Below, piece after piece: positions 17,471-24,424 of a DNA stretch of 24,424 bases; within the stretch, counting starts at the first letter, position 1, and each line of letters begins with the position of its first letter. The notes beneath the pieces are model-generated. The model did no database searches and was not told the DNA's origin. It saw only the letters and a program-made list of their open reading frames with translations. A program made the translations under genes and the position numbers. The stretch comes from an uncultured Formosa sp. GTDB taxonomy: Bacteria; Bacteroidota; Bacteroidia; Flavobacteriales; Flavobacteriaceae. Location: assembly GCA_902516685.1 (NCBI GenBank), contig CABXZJ010000012.1:1-24424 (forward strand). The letters are read 5' to 3'.

Positions 17471-19114
17471 ATGGCAATCATTGTAAACATGCCACGCTTA
17501 AGTGATACCATGGAAGAGGGTACAGTTGCTAGCTGGTTGAAAAAAGTTGGAGACCGTGTTGAAGAAGGTGACATCCTGGCAGAAATTGAAACAGATAAAG
17601 CAACTATGGAATTTGAGTCCTTTAATGAAGGTGTTTTGCTTCACATAGGGGTTCAAGTGGGTGAAACCACAAAAGTCGATAAACTTTTAGCTATCATTGG
17701 TGATGAAGGTGAAGATATATCAGCAATTTTAGAGGGTTCCGTTGAAAAACATGAAACAAATGATGATCTTGATGAAACATTAGAATCTTCTGAGTCCCAA
17801 GAAGAAATTGATGAGGTTAATGATACTGTTGATTTGCCTCAAGGCGTTGTAGTTGTGACTATGCCACGACTGAGCGACACCATGGAAGAAGGAACTGTTG
17901 CAAGTTGGCTAAAAAACGTTGGTGATTATGTTGAAGAAGGAGAAATACTTGCTGAGATTGAAACAGATAAGGCAACTATGGAATTTGAGTCCTTCAATGA
18001 AGGAACTTTGTTGCATATTGGCCTTGCTGTTGGAGAATCTGCAGTTGTTGATGATCTTTTAGCAATTATCGGTCCTGAGGGAACCAATGTCAGTGGAATT
18101 GCTGAAAATTTTAAAACTAGTAATAACACTGCTAAAATAGAAATTCAAGAAATAAGTGAAAAGGTTGTAGAAGATGCACAAGAAAAATTAGTTTTTGAAT
18201 CTTCAAATACACAAACAATTAAAACTGAACTTTCATCGCCAACTACATCTAATAAAAATAGAATATATATCTCTCCTTTAGCAAAAAAAATTGCCGAAGA
18301 AAAAGGTATTTCATTAAATCAACTTAATGGAAGTGGTGAAAATGGTCGAATAATAAAACGTGATGTAGAGAACTTCACCCAACATAGTTCAACAGCTTCG
18401 ACTACAGTTGCCAAATTTGTTGCTAGCGGTAAAGAAGACTTTGACGAAATTACTAATTCTCAAATGCGAAAAGTAATTGCGAAACGCTTGGGGGAATCAA
18501 AATTTTCTGCTCCTCACTACTACCTTGCAGTGGAATTCAATATGGACAATGCTATAGCGTTCCGCCAGCAATTCAATTCTATTCCTGAAACAAAAATATC
18601 ATTTAATGATATTATTGTTAAAGCTTGTGCTCTAGCATTAAGACAACATCCCCAAGTTAACTCTCAGTGGTTTGAAGACCGAATGAAGCTTAATAATCAC
18701 GTTCATATTGGCGTTGCTGTAGCAGTAGAGGATGGATTAGTCGTTCCTGTTATTAAATTTGCTAATGAACAATCACTACCGCAAATTGGTGCTGCGGTTA
18801 AAGATTTTGCAGCACGTGCTCGAAATAAAAAACTAACTCCACAAGAGATGGAAGGAAGCACATTTACTATTTCTAATTTAGGAATGTTTGGAATTGAAAG
18901 CTTTACCTCCATAATTAATCAACCAAATTCTGCTATACTTTCCGTTGGTACGATTACAGAAAAACCTATTGTTAAAAATGGTCAGATTGTTATAGGAAAT
19001 TCAATGAAGTTAACTTTAGCATGCGATCATCGAACCGTTGATGGCGCAACAGGTTCAGTATTCCTACAAACACTCAAAGGATTCATTGAAAACCCTGTAA
19101 CCATGTTGATATAA
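17471..19114 (+). CDS. pdhC: Pyruvate dehydrogenase E2, dihydrolipoamide acetyltransferase
   Basis: Core of the pyruvate dehydrogenase complex; it transfers the acetyl group from lipoyl-lysine to CoA. The 547 residues hold two tandem lipoyl domains (about 3-78 and 127-202), each with the ETDKATMEFESF motif and the lysine to be lipoylated (Lys43 and Lys167). An acidic linker separates them. The peripheral-subunit-binding domain is at about 266-301 (ISPLAKKIAEEKGI...GRIIKRDV). The catalytic domain runs from about 325 to the end, with the active-site motif DHRTVDGA (His520, Asp524). It is 3 nt downstream of pdhA and is followed by a hairpin terminator. The name aceF is used in other groups. Confidence 0.95.
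   Translation: MAIIVNMPRLSDTMEEGTVASWLKKVGDRVEEGDILAEIETDKATMEFESFNEGVLLHIGVQVGETTKVDKLLAIIGDEGEDISAILEGSVEKHETNDDLDETLESSESQEEIDEVNDTVDLPQGVVVVTMPRLSDTMEEGTVASWLKNVGDYVEEGEILAEIETDKATMEFESFNEGTLLHIGLAVGESAVVDDLLAIIGPEGTNVSGIAENFKTSNNTAKIEIQEISEKVVEDAQEKLVFESSNTQTIKTELSSPTTSNKNRIYISPLAKKIAEEKGISLNQLNGSGENGRIIKRDVENFTQHSSTASTTVAKFVASGKEDFDEITNSQMRKVIAKRLGESKFSAPHYYLAVEFNMDNAIAFRQQFNSIPETKISFNDIIVKACALALRQHPQVNSQWFEDRMKLNNHVHIGVAVAVEDGLVVPVIKFANEQSLPQIGAAVKDFAARARNKKLTPQEMEGSTFTISNLGMFGIESFTSIINQPNSAILSVGTITEKPIVKNGQIVIGNSMKLTLACDHRTVDGATGSVFLQTLKGFIENPVTMLI
17489..18076 (+). repeat. Tandem duplication encoding the two lipoyl domains of PdhC
   Basis: Two copies, 17489-17704 and 17861-18076, are offset by 372 nt. 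The proteins are nearly identical around the lipoylation site while the DNA differs mostly at third codon positions, apart from a fully conserved stretch around ACTATGGAATTTGAGTCCTT. This is an old in-frame domain duplication under selection, not a recent DNA repeat. Confidence 0.85.
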
Positions 19115-19124
19115 TATCAAGAAC

Positions 19125-19151
19125 AAAGGCTATTTTAAATAGCTTTTATTT
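19125..19151. terminator. Terminator between pdhC and the convergent lipoprotein gene
   Basis: The inverted repeat AAAGGCTATTT / AAATAGCTTTT (one G-T pair, tight centre) is followed by TATTT on the plus strand. It lies 10 nt after the pdhC stop and overlaps the stop codon of the convergent gene at 19146-19148, so it may serve both strands. Confidence 0.6.
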
Positions 19152-19676
19152 ATCGTGTTGACTTAAAAACCCACCTACATCAAAATAGTCAACGAATTGG
19201 TAAATTTTCCCGTCTCTATTTAAACGAGCTATGGCCATCCATTTGTGACTAACTTCAACTCCACTTTCTATATGGGTGTGATGCCAATCGCCGTAAATTC
19301 TTATACCATTTGGACTAGATGATACATCGTCATTTGAAGAATATAAATTCCCTCCATAATAGATGTCATTTTTAAAAGAAGAAGAATTATACATACTCAT
19401 GTATCCTTGTAATGCAGCACGTAAATCAGTCTTTGAAGCATATAAATCACTTGTTTTCTGATCAGGACCATACCACTTTAGAGAATCCGCAAAAATACCC
19501 ATTGACAACTCTAAATCTCTAGTGGACATTCCTTCTGGAAATTTCTTGAAGATATTCACATTTTTCATAAAAGTTTCTTGATTCTTATCTTCTGTATTTA
19601 CTTCAACCGTTGACTCTACAGAAATATCTGCACAACTGAGTACAAAAGCCATTAAAAATAATATTATTTTTCTCAT
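19146..19676 (-). CDS. Small NTF2/SnoaL-like lipoprotein
   Basis: A 176-residue protein with a short lipoprotein signal peptide and lipobox-like FVLSC, the lipidated residue being Cys15. The remainder has the look of an NTF2-like fold in the SnoaL-like group: an N-terminal helix region (TRDLELSMGIFADSLKWYGP), a helix with DLRAALQGYMSMYNS, then strands with IRIYGDWHHTHIE, VSHKWMAIARLNRDGKI and YQFVDYFDVGGF. The family contains small isomerases, hydrolases and ligand binders; no specific function can be given. It is convergent with pdhC and divergent from the large lipoprotein gene, with 119 nt between their starts. I saw no consensus promoter in that gap. It is probably anchored to the outer or inner membrane on the periplasmic side. 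Confidence 0.7.
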   Translation of the reverse strand: MRKIILFLMAFVLSCADISVESTVEVNTEDKNQETFMKNVNIFKKFPEGMSTRDLELSMGIFADSLKWYGPDQKTSDLYASKTDLRAALQGYMSMYNSSSFKNDIYYGGNLYSSNDDVSSSPNGIRIYGDWHHTHIESGVEVSHKWMAIARLNRDGKIYQFVDYFDVGGFLSQHDK

Positions 19677-19795
19677 AGTAGTTATTTTAAAAAACTAAGA
19701 TAAATCTAAAGCTTGTTTTTTACAAGTTTTAAAAAATAATTTATTTTAATAACTAAAGCGAGAATTATTATATATTGAAAAAAAATTGTAGAAAA

Positions 19796-21622
19796 ATGAA
19801 TTCAATCAAGATAAAATCTTTGCTTAAAATCTTAATTATTCCTGTAATTTTTACTGGATTTTTATGCTGTAATGATGATCCAACAGGAAATTTAGGAAAC
19901 TCTAATTCCACAATACTATCTGGAGAATTTGTTGAAAACTTTGGAAATCAATATAATAGTGACTTTTTTGGTAGAGTTGTAGATCTACAAGACAATCCTA
20001 TAAGTGGGGTAATGATTGAAATCGGAGATAGCTCAACTGAAACAGATAATAACGGAATTTTTATTCTTAAAAATGCACAAGTTTATGAAAAGTTTGCTTA
20101 CGTAAAAGCTGAAAAAGCAGGTTTCATAAATGGATCAAGAGCTCTTGTTCCAACAACAGGTGTGAATCATGTTAAAATAATATTATTACCAATGACGGTA
20201 ACTGAAATTGTTAACTCTGGAGTTGTATCCACGGTCAGTTTAGGAAATGGTGCAAGTGTAGAACTTACAGGTGAATACAGCCTCTCAGACGGAAGTATCC
20301 ATGAAGGAAACGTACAGGTAACTCTCCACTTTTTAAATCCATCGGATGAAAATATGGTTAATCAAATGCCAGGAATGTTATTGGCTCAGAATTTACAAAA
20401 CGAAGCTAGAATGTTGGAAACACTAGGAATGTTGGCTATAGAACTTAGAAGTGATTCTGGAGAAAAACTTAATCTTAAGGAAGGTACTCAAGCTACAATT
20501 TCAATTCCTTTAGACCCAGAGACACTTAATGGAGCTCCAAATGAAATACCGCTTTGGTATTTTGACGAAACTAATGGATATTGGGTTGAAGAAGGTAGCG
20601 CTACATTGCAGGGATCTAATTATGTTGGTAATGTTAGCCACTTCTCGTTTTGGAATTGTGATATCCCTACGGAATATGTTAATTTATGCTTAAATATTAC
20701 TGATGCAAATAATAATCCAATAAGTAATATACAAGTAAGTATTGAGAGTGAATTAAATGGTACTGGTTATGGGATAACAAATGAAAATGGAGAGGTTTGT
20801 GGTATTGTACCAGCAAATCAAATTTTAAATTTGAATTACTTTCTAAATGGTATTTGTAACAATCAAGAAATTCCCAATTCATCTCAAACTATTGGTCCAC
20901 TTTCACAAGATGCGTTAATTAATGTTATATTGGATATGCCTGAGGTTGAAGAATACTTTGAAACTATTACAGGACAATTCAACACATGCTCTGGAGGTAA
21001 TGTAGTTAATGGATATATTCAAGGAAGTATTGAAGGTGGAGAAACTTTTTACAGCTTAGTTTCAGATGGTGATTTTGAAATCAATATTCTAAGCTGTAAT
21101 GAAAATTCAAATCTTAGCATTGCAGGTTATGATTATGACAATTTACAAACTACTGGAGAGATTAATTATACACTAACAAGTCCACTAACAGACTTGGGAG
21201 TATTATCCGCCTGTAACTCTGTTGACGAGTTTATTCAATATAGTATCGATGGGGGTGCCCTAGAGTATGTTTTTTCTAATTTTTATGTTGATGCATCATT
21301 TGATTTAGATATTCAGTATTTTGGTGAAAACAATAATGATTGGGAAAATTGTTTCTGGCTGAGGATTTCTTTGAATCCAAATTATCCAAATTACGAAGGC
21401 GAGTATCAGTTTGGGTATCAATCCAATAACGAAACTTTTTATTTTGTTGAAAACTGTCCAATATATCCAAATACAAATGAAAACGAAATTGTTCTTAATT
21501 TAAATTCCTTTGGCAACGCAATTGATGAATATATTGATATTAATTTTGGCGGAGCTTATTTAGATGATCAAGGCAACCCACACACAATCACAGGAGTAAT
21601 TCATGTAAAGCGAGATAATTAA
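19796..21622 (+). CDS. Large multidomain lipoprotein with carboxypeptidase-regulatory-like domains
   Basis: With the ATG at 19796 the protein has 608 residues; an in-frame TTG at 19775 would add seven charged residues before the signal peptide and is less likely. The signal peptide ends in GFLCC, with Cys24 or Cys25 as probable lipid site. Residues about 56-130 form a carboxypeptidase regulatory-like domain (FFGRVVDLQDNPISGVMIEI). Residues about 145-295 have NVQVTLHFLNPSDENM, an MLxTxGMLAIELRSDSG segment, IPLWYFDETNGYWVEEGSA and VSHFSFWNCD; this reminds me of the CILP/FAM171 extracellular region. A second regulatory-like repeat follows (NITDANNNPISNIQVSI, about 302-318), then a beta-rich C-terminal part ending GNPHTITGVIHVKRDN. 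No type IX C-terminal signal is seen. A surface or periplasmic binding or scaffold role is a guess. Confidence 0.8.
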   Translation: MNSIKIKSLLKILIIPVIFTGFLCCNDDPTGNLGNSNSTILSGEFVENFGNQYNSDFFGRVVDLQDNPISGVMIEIGDSSTETDNNGIFILKNAQVYEKFAYVKAEKAGFINGSRALVPTTGVNHVKIILLPMTVTEIVNSGVVSTVSLGNGASVELTGEYSLSDGSIHEGNVQVTLHFLNPSDENMVNQMPGMLLAQNLQNEARMLETLGMLAIELRSDSGEKLNLKEGTQATISIPLDPETLNGAPNEIPLWYFDETNGYWVEEGSATLQGSNYVGNVSHFSFWNCDIPTEYVNLCLNITDANNNPISNIQVSIESELNGTGYGITNENGEVCGIVPANQILNLNYFLNGICNNQEIPNSSQTIGPLSQDALINVILDMPEVEEYFETITGQFNTCSGGNVVNGYIQGSIEGGETFYSLVSDGDFEINILSCNENSNLSIAGYDYDNLQTTGEINYTLTSPLTDLGVLSACNSVDEFIQYSIDGGALEYVFSNFYVDASFDLDIQYFGENNNDWENCFWLRISLNPNYPNYEGEYQFGYQSNNETFYFVENCPIYPNTNENEIVLNLNSFGNAIDEYIDINFGGAYLDDQGNPHTITGVIHVKRDN

Positions 21623-21641
21623 TTTTGCATAGGTATTAAAT

Positions 21642-21668
21642 AAAAAAAACCTCACAATTTGTGAGGTT
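21642..21668 (-). terminator. Intrinsic terminator of tRNA-Val(TAC)
   Basis: An 8-bp stem (AACCTCAC / GTGAGGTT, loop of five) at 21648-21668 is followed on the minus strand by eight T residues. It lies 9 nt beyond the 3' end of the tRNA, in the correct orientation. Confidence 0.8.
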
Positions 21669-21676
21669 AACTAAAG

Positions 21677-21751
21677 TGGGCGCGAAGGGATTCGAACCCC
21701 TGACCCCCTGGGTGTAAACCAGGTGCTCTGAACCAACTGAGCTACGCGCCC
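21677..21751 (-). tRNA. tRNA-Val, anticodon TAC
   Basis: Read on the minus strand, the 75-nt sequence folds with acceptor GGGCGCG / CGCGCCC, D stem GCTC/GAGC, anticodon stem CCTGG/CCAGG with loop TTTACAC, and T stem GGGGT... paired to its complement with loop TTCGAAT. The anticodon TAC reads GUA and wobble GUG. The discriminator is A and CCA is not encoded. It has its own upstream promoter and downstream terminator, so it is a single-gene unit. Confidence 0.96.
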
Positions 21752-21759
21752 TAAGTGTG

Positions 21760-21788
21760 CAAATATAGATTAGTTTTTCTTTTCGCAA
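21760..21788 (-). promoter_or_regulatory. Promoter of tRNA-Val(TAC)
   Basis: On the minus strand TTG (21788-21786), an 18-nt spacer and TATATTTG (21767-21760), a full consensus match. It ends 8 nt before the first base of the mature tRNA and is located in the gap after folC. Confidence 0.75.
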
Positions 21789-21806
21789 AAGGATTTTTAC
21801 TAAAAT

Positions 21807-23024
21807 TTAAATGACCTCAGCTACTACAAATGTACTTCCTCCAACAAAGATTAAATCTTGAATTGAGCACTGTTGCTTTGCGTTTTTAAAGGCCGCATTA
21901 ACAGATGAATATTGAGCTCCAATATATCCAAATTCAAGGAATTTATCCGCCAAAATTTCAACATCCATACCTCTTGAAATATTTGGTTTACAAAAATAGT
22001 AAATAGCCTTTTTAGGAAATAAATCTATTATACTTTCTACTGATTTATCTGATACCATCCCTAAAACAATATGAAGAGTTTCATAAGATTCTTTTTGTAA
22101 TTGATTTAAAACTAATATTAAACCCTCCCTGTTGTGAGCTGTGTCACAAATGATTTTTGGAGTTTTTGAAATCAGCTCCCAGCGGCCTCGAAGACCTGTG
22201 TTCTTTTGGATTTTTATTAAACCCTCTGTTATTTGATTATCAGAAAAATAGAAACCTTTACTTTGTAAAACTTTTAATGACTGTAAAGCTGTTTTTACAT
22301 TTTTTTGTTGATACTCACCTCCCAAACTACAAGGAATAGTTTGGTCTATTCCTTCATCCGCAAAGTATATATCTGAATTCAATGAATTTGCTTTACTAAT
22401 GAAAATATTTTCAACTTCAGTTTGTCTTTCGCCAATTATAACTGGTACATTTCTTTTAATAATCCCTGCTTTCTCTGTAGCTATTTTTTGTAGAGTGTCT
22501 CCAAGAAACTCAGTATGATCCATACCTATATTAGTAATTATGGATATTTCTGGGTTGATAATGTTTGTGGAATCTAGTCTTCCGCCTAAACCTACTTCAA
22601 TAATTGCGACATCAACTTTTTCTTTTGAGAAATATTTAAAAGCCATACCAACTGTCATTTCAAAAAAAGATAAATGGTTAGATTCAAAAAAATCTTTATT
22701 TTGTTTCACAAATCGAATGATAAATTCTTTTGATATTTTACAACCATTAATTAAAATTCGTTCACGAAAATCTATTAAATGAGGGGAGGTGTATAAACCG
22801 ACTTTGTAACCAGATTCTTGAAATACAGAAGCTATCATGTGGGCTGTAGAGCCTTTACCATTAGTTCCACCAATATGAATTGATTTAAAATGTTTGTGAG
22901 GGGAATTTAGATGGGTCAGCAGTAGCTCTGTTCGGATTAAATCTTTTTTATAAGCCACATTACCTTGACGCTGATACATAGGTAGTTTAGAAAACATCCA
23001 CAATGTTGTTTCATCGTAATTCAA
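21807..23024 (-). CDS. folC: Folylpolyglutamate synthase / dihydrofolate synthase
   Basis: FolC joins glutamate to dihydropteroate and lengthens the polyglutamate tail of folates, keeping them in the cell. The 405 residues are of family length. The ATP-binding motif GTNGKGST is at 53-60, followed by GLYTSPHLIDFRERI (76-90), GLGGRLDSTN (145-154), GMDHTEFLG (167-175) with Lys185 in TEKAGIIK (the carbamylated-lysine position), and CDTAHNREG near 291-299 in the C-terminal domain. The start is a TTG codon at 23022-23024: the N-terminus MNYDETTLWMFSKLPMYQR fits flavobacterial FolC and no ATG is available. nhaD ends 21 nt upstream on the same strand, so the two may be co-transcribed. Confidence 0.95.
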   Translation of the reverse strand: MNYDETTLWMFSKLPMYQRQGNVAYKKDLIRTELLLTHLNSPHKHFKSIHIGGTNGKGSTAHMIASVFQESGYKVGLYTSPHLIDFRERILINGCKISKEFIIRFVKQNKDFFESNHLSFFEMTVGMAFKYFSKEKVDVAIIEVGLGGRLDSTNIINPEISIITNIGMDHTEFLGDTLQKIATEKAGIIKRNVPVIIGERQTEVENIFISKANSLNSDIYFADEGIDQTIPCSLGGEYQQKNVKTALQSLKVLQSKGFYFSDNQITEGLIKIQKNTGLRGRWELISKTPKIICDTAHNREGLILVLNQLQKESYETLHIVLGMVSDKSVESIIDLFPKKAIYYFCKPNISRGMDVEILADKFLEFGYIGAQYSSVNAAFKNAKQQCSIQDLIFVGGSTFVVAEVI

Positions 23025-23045
23025 AACACTGTTTAAATAATAAGA

Positions 23046-24422
23046 TTAAAATAAGGTTCTAGTGAATAAAAAAACCAAAGCACCACAAACAAAACCTGTA
23101 AATGCTAGCCAGCTAATCTTTTTTAAATACCAGAAAAAATTTATTTTTTCCATACCCATAGCAACAACACCTGCAGCAGACCCAATAACCAACATACTTC
23201 CTCCTGTACCAGCAGAGTAAGCAATAAAATGCCATAAAATATTATCAGAAGCTTCAGAAAACATTCCAAGTGAAGCGGCTACTAAAGGTACATTATCAAT
23301 TACAGCGGATCCAACTCCTAAGAGAATAACAACAAGATCCGAAACAGCAGTGCCTGCCATTTCAGTTCCAATATGTGGCGTACTAACTTTAAGCCAATCA
23401 GCAAAACCAAATAAAATTCCTAGAGATTCTAGCGCTGCAACGGCCATCAAAATTCCCAAGAAAAACAAAATACTTGGAAGTTCAATTTTAGTCAGTGAGT
23501 GGTGTATTGGACTGGTATGCTTTTTATTGTCTAATCCCTCTAGACTAAATTTTGAAGAACTGCATATTTCGGCAAAAATAGCGACTATTCCTAAAGAAAG
23601 CATCATACCTACATATGGTGGTAAATGAGTAACCATTTTAAAAAAAGGAACAAAAATAATTGCGGATAGTCCTAAATATAGCATTGTACTACTAAAACGC
23701 CCGGAAGCAGAATCGTCTGAGCCATAAACATCTAAATCTCCTTTGAAAACCGATAATCTCGATGCTAGATAGGTTGGGACAAGCATACATACAAGGGAAG
23801 GTAATAATAAGTAGCCGAACAGAAATGGTGTGGTAACTTTGTCTGCAATCCAAAGCATAGTTGTTGTAACATCTCCAATTGGTGAAAAAGCACCCCCTGC
23901 ATTAGCTGCAATGATAATAAGTCCAGCAAACCATAAACGAATTTGACGTTCTTTAACCAATTTTTGAAGTAGAGAAATTAAAACAATAGTAGCTGTTAAA
24001 TTATCAATTATGGCTGATAGAATAAATGCTAACCAACAAAAAATCCATAATAGCTTTGTCTTCTTTTTTGTTCTTATGAATTTTTTGATTGTTGAAAATC
24101 CATTGAAATAGGCTATAATTTCAACAATTGTCATAGCTCCTAATAAAAACACTAAAATCTCAGCTGTCTTTCCTAAGTGATGCAAAAGTGATTCCTCAAC
24201 AAGGTGCATCTTGTCATTATGTAGTAATGTGTCAAAATTAGTTAATAAAGTATGTTTGGAAGAATCGAACCAGGAATTAAATTCATCAACTCCAAACGAT
24301 ATTAATGCCCAACTAATAGACATCATAATTAGAGCTGGAACAAGTTTATCAATCTTTAAATTATGTTCTAGGGTGATGGCTAAATAGCCGGCAATAAATA
24401 CAATTATTATAATTGTTTCCAT
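23046..24422 (-). CDS. nhaD: NhaD-type sodium/proton antiporter
   Basis: Inner-membrane Na+/H+ antiporter of the ion-transporter superfamily that includes ArsB and citrate carriers; it exports sodium and suits a marine habitat. The 458 residues contain about eleven or twelve membrane segments. The NhaD-like motifs are IIDNLTATIV (138-147), NAGGAFSPIGDVTTTMLW (174-191), and in the second half AVIDNVPLVAASLGMF and GTGGSMLVIGSAAGVVAMGME. The two-half arrangement with paired polar motifs is typical. The ATG lies 2 nt from the window edge and the N-terminus METIIIIVFIAGYLAITLEH looks complete, but an upstream start cannot be excluded. It precedes folC by 21 nt. Confidence 0.92.
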   Translation of the reverse strand: METIIIIVFIAGYLAITLEHNLKIDKLVPALIMMSISWALISFGVDEFNSWFDSSKHTLLTNFDTLLHNDKMHLVEESLLHHLGKTAEILVFLLGAMTIVEIIAYFNGFSTIKKFIRTKKKTKLLWIFCWLAFILSAIIDNLTATIVLISLLQKLVKERQIRLWFAGLIIIAANAGGAFSPIGDVTTTMLWIADKVTTPFLFGYLLLPSLVCMLVPTYLASRLSVFKGDLDVYGSDDSASGRFSSTMLYLGLSAIIFVPFFKMVTHLPPYVGMMLSLGIVAIFAEICSSSKFSLEGLDNKKHTSPIHHSLTKIELPSILFFLGILMAVAALESLGILFGFADWLKVSTPHIGTEMAGTAVSDLVVILLGVGSAVIDNVPLVAASLGMFSEASDNILWHFIAYSAGTGGSMLVIGSAAGVVAMGMEKINFFWYLKKISWLAFTGFVCGALVFLFTRTLF

Positions 24423-24424
24423 GA

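Noticed and set aside
19711..19730. Inverted repeat CTTGT...ACAAG in the gap between the two divergent lipoprotein genes
   Set aside because: The stem is only 5 bp with mismatches beyond it, and it lies upstream of both genes, so it is neither a convincing terminator nor a clear operator.
22157..22782. Plus-strand open frames inside folC, and similar ones inside ffh, pdhC and nhaD
   Set aside because: They lie wholly opposite well-supported conserved genes and their translations show no domain or start-site support.
1..24424. Mobile element, phage, CRISPR, toxin-antitoxin or defence system
   Set aside because: No transposase, integrase, repeat array, nuclease-helicase set or paired small genes were found; all larger frames are recognisable core or lipoprotein genes.

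Overview
The window looks like chromosomal core DNA of a marine-type member of the Flavobacteriaceae (Bacteroidota). The DNA is AT-rich. It carries gliding and type IX secretion genes (gldJ, porU, porV), an NhaD-type sodium/proton antiporter, and promoter-like sites that match the Bacteroidota consensus (TTG, 17-19 nt, TAnnTTTG). The genus is not determinable from the sequence alone. I see no insertion sequence, phage, CRISPR array, integrase or rRNA gene.

Layout. Positions 1-558 (+) hold the tail of an unidentified gene and a VOC-fold (glyoxalase-like) gene. Positions 659-4414 (-) hold a run read right to left: a TIGR02206/YwaF-like membrane protein, a short-chain dehydrogenase, ffh (signal recognition particle GTPase) and folD. 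tRNA-Val(GAC) lies at 4499-4573 (+) and is followed after 22 nt by an M1-family metallopeptidase gene whose reading frame is broken near its 3' end, then by a small DUF6702-like secreted protein gene. Positions 7464-10476 (-) hold gldJ and then murF, separated by a clear intrinsic terminator. Divergent from gldJ, 10692-15833 (+) holds porU and porV. Then follow cdd (cytidine deaminase), pdhA and pdhC (pyruvate dehydrogenase E1 alpha and E2). A small NTF2/SnoaL-like lipoprotein gene (-) and a 608-residue multidomain surface lipoprotein gene (+) are divergent from each other. tRNA-Val(TAC) (-), folC (-) and nhaD (-) finish the window.

How the genes work together. GldJ, PorU and PorV belong to one machine: GldJ is an outer-membrane lipoprotein linked to the GldK/GldN ring and to gliding, while PorU and PorV form the outer-membrane complex that receives type IX cargo, cuts its C-terminal signal and attaches it to the surface. 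Ffh feeds inner-membrane proteins to Sec. FolD and FolC are two steps of folate metabolism at opposite ends of the window. PdhA and PdhC are two of the three pyruvate dehydrogenase components; the E1 beta gene is not here. The two tRNA-Val genes together should read all four GUN codons.

The most notable points are the frameshift in the M1 peptidase (a 62-codon conserved-looking tail continues in another frame after an A6 run), the close tRNA-mRNA spacing upstream of it, the placement of promoters and terminators around gldJ/murF and porU/porV, an EF-hand-like loop in PorV, and a lipoprotein that resembles animal CILP/FAM171 extracellular domains. I did not find evidence of a novel multi-gene system; most of the window is conserved core genome.
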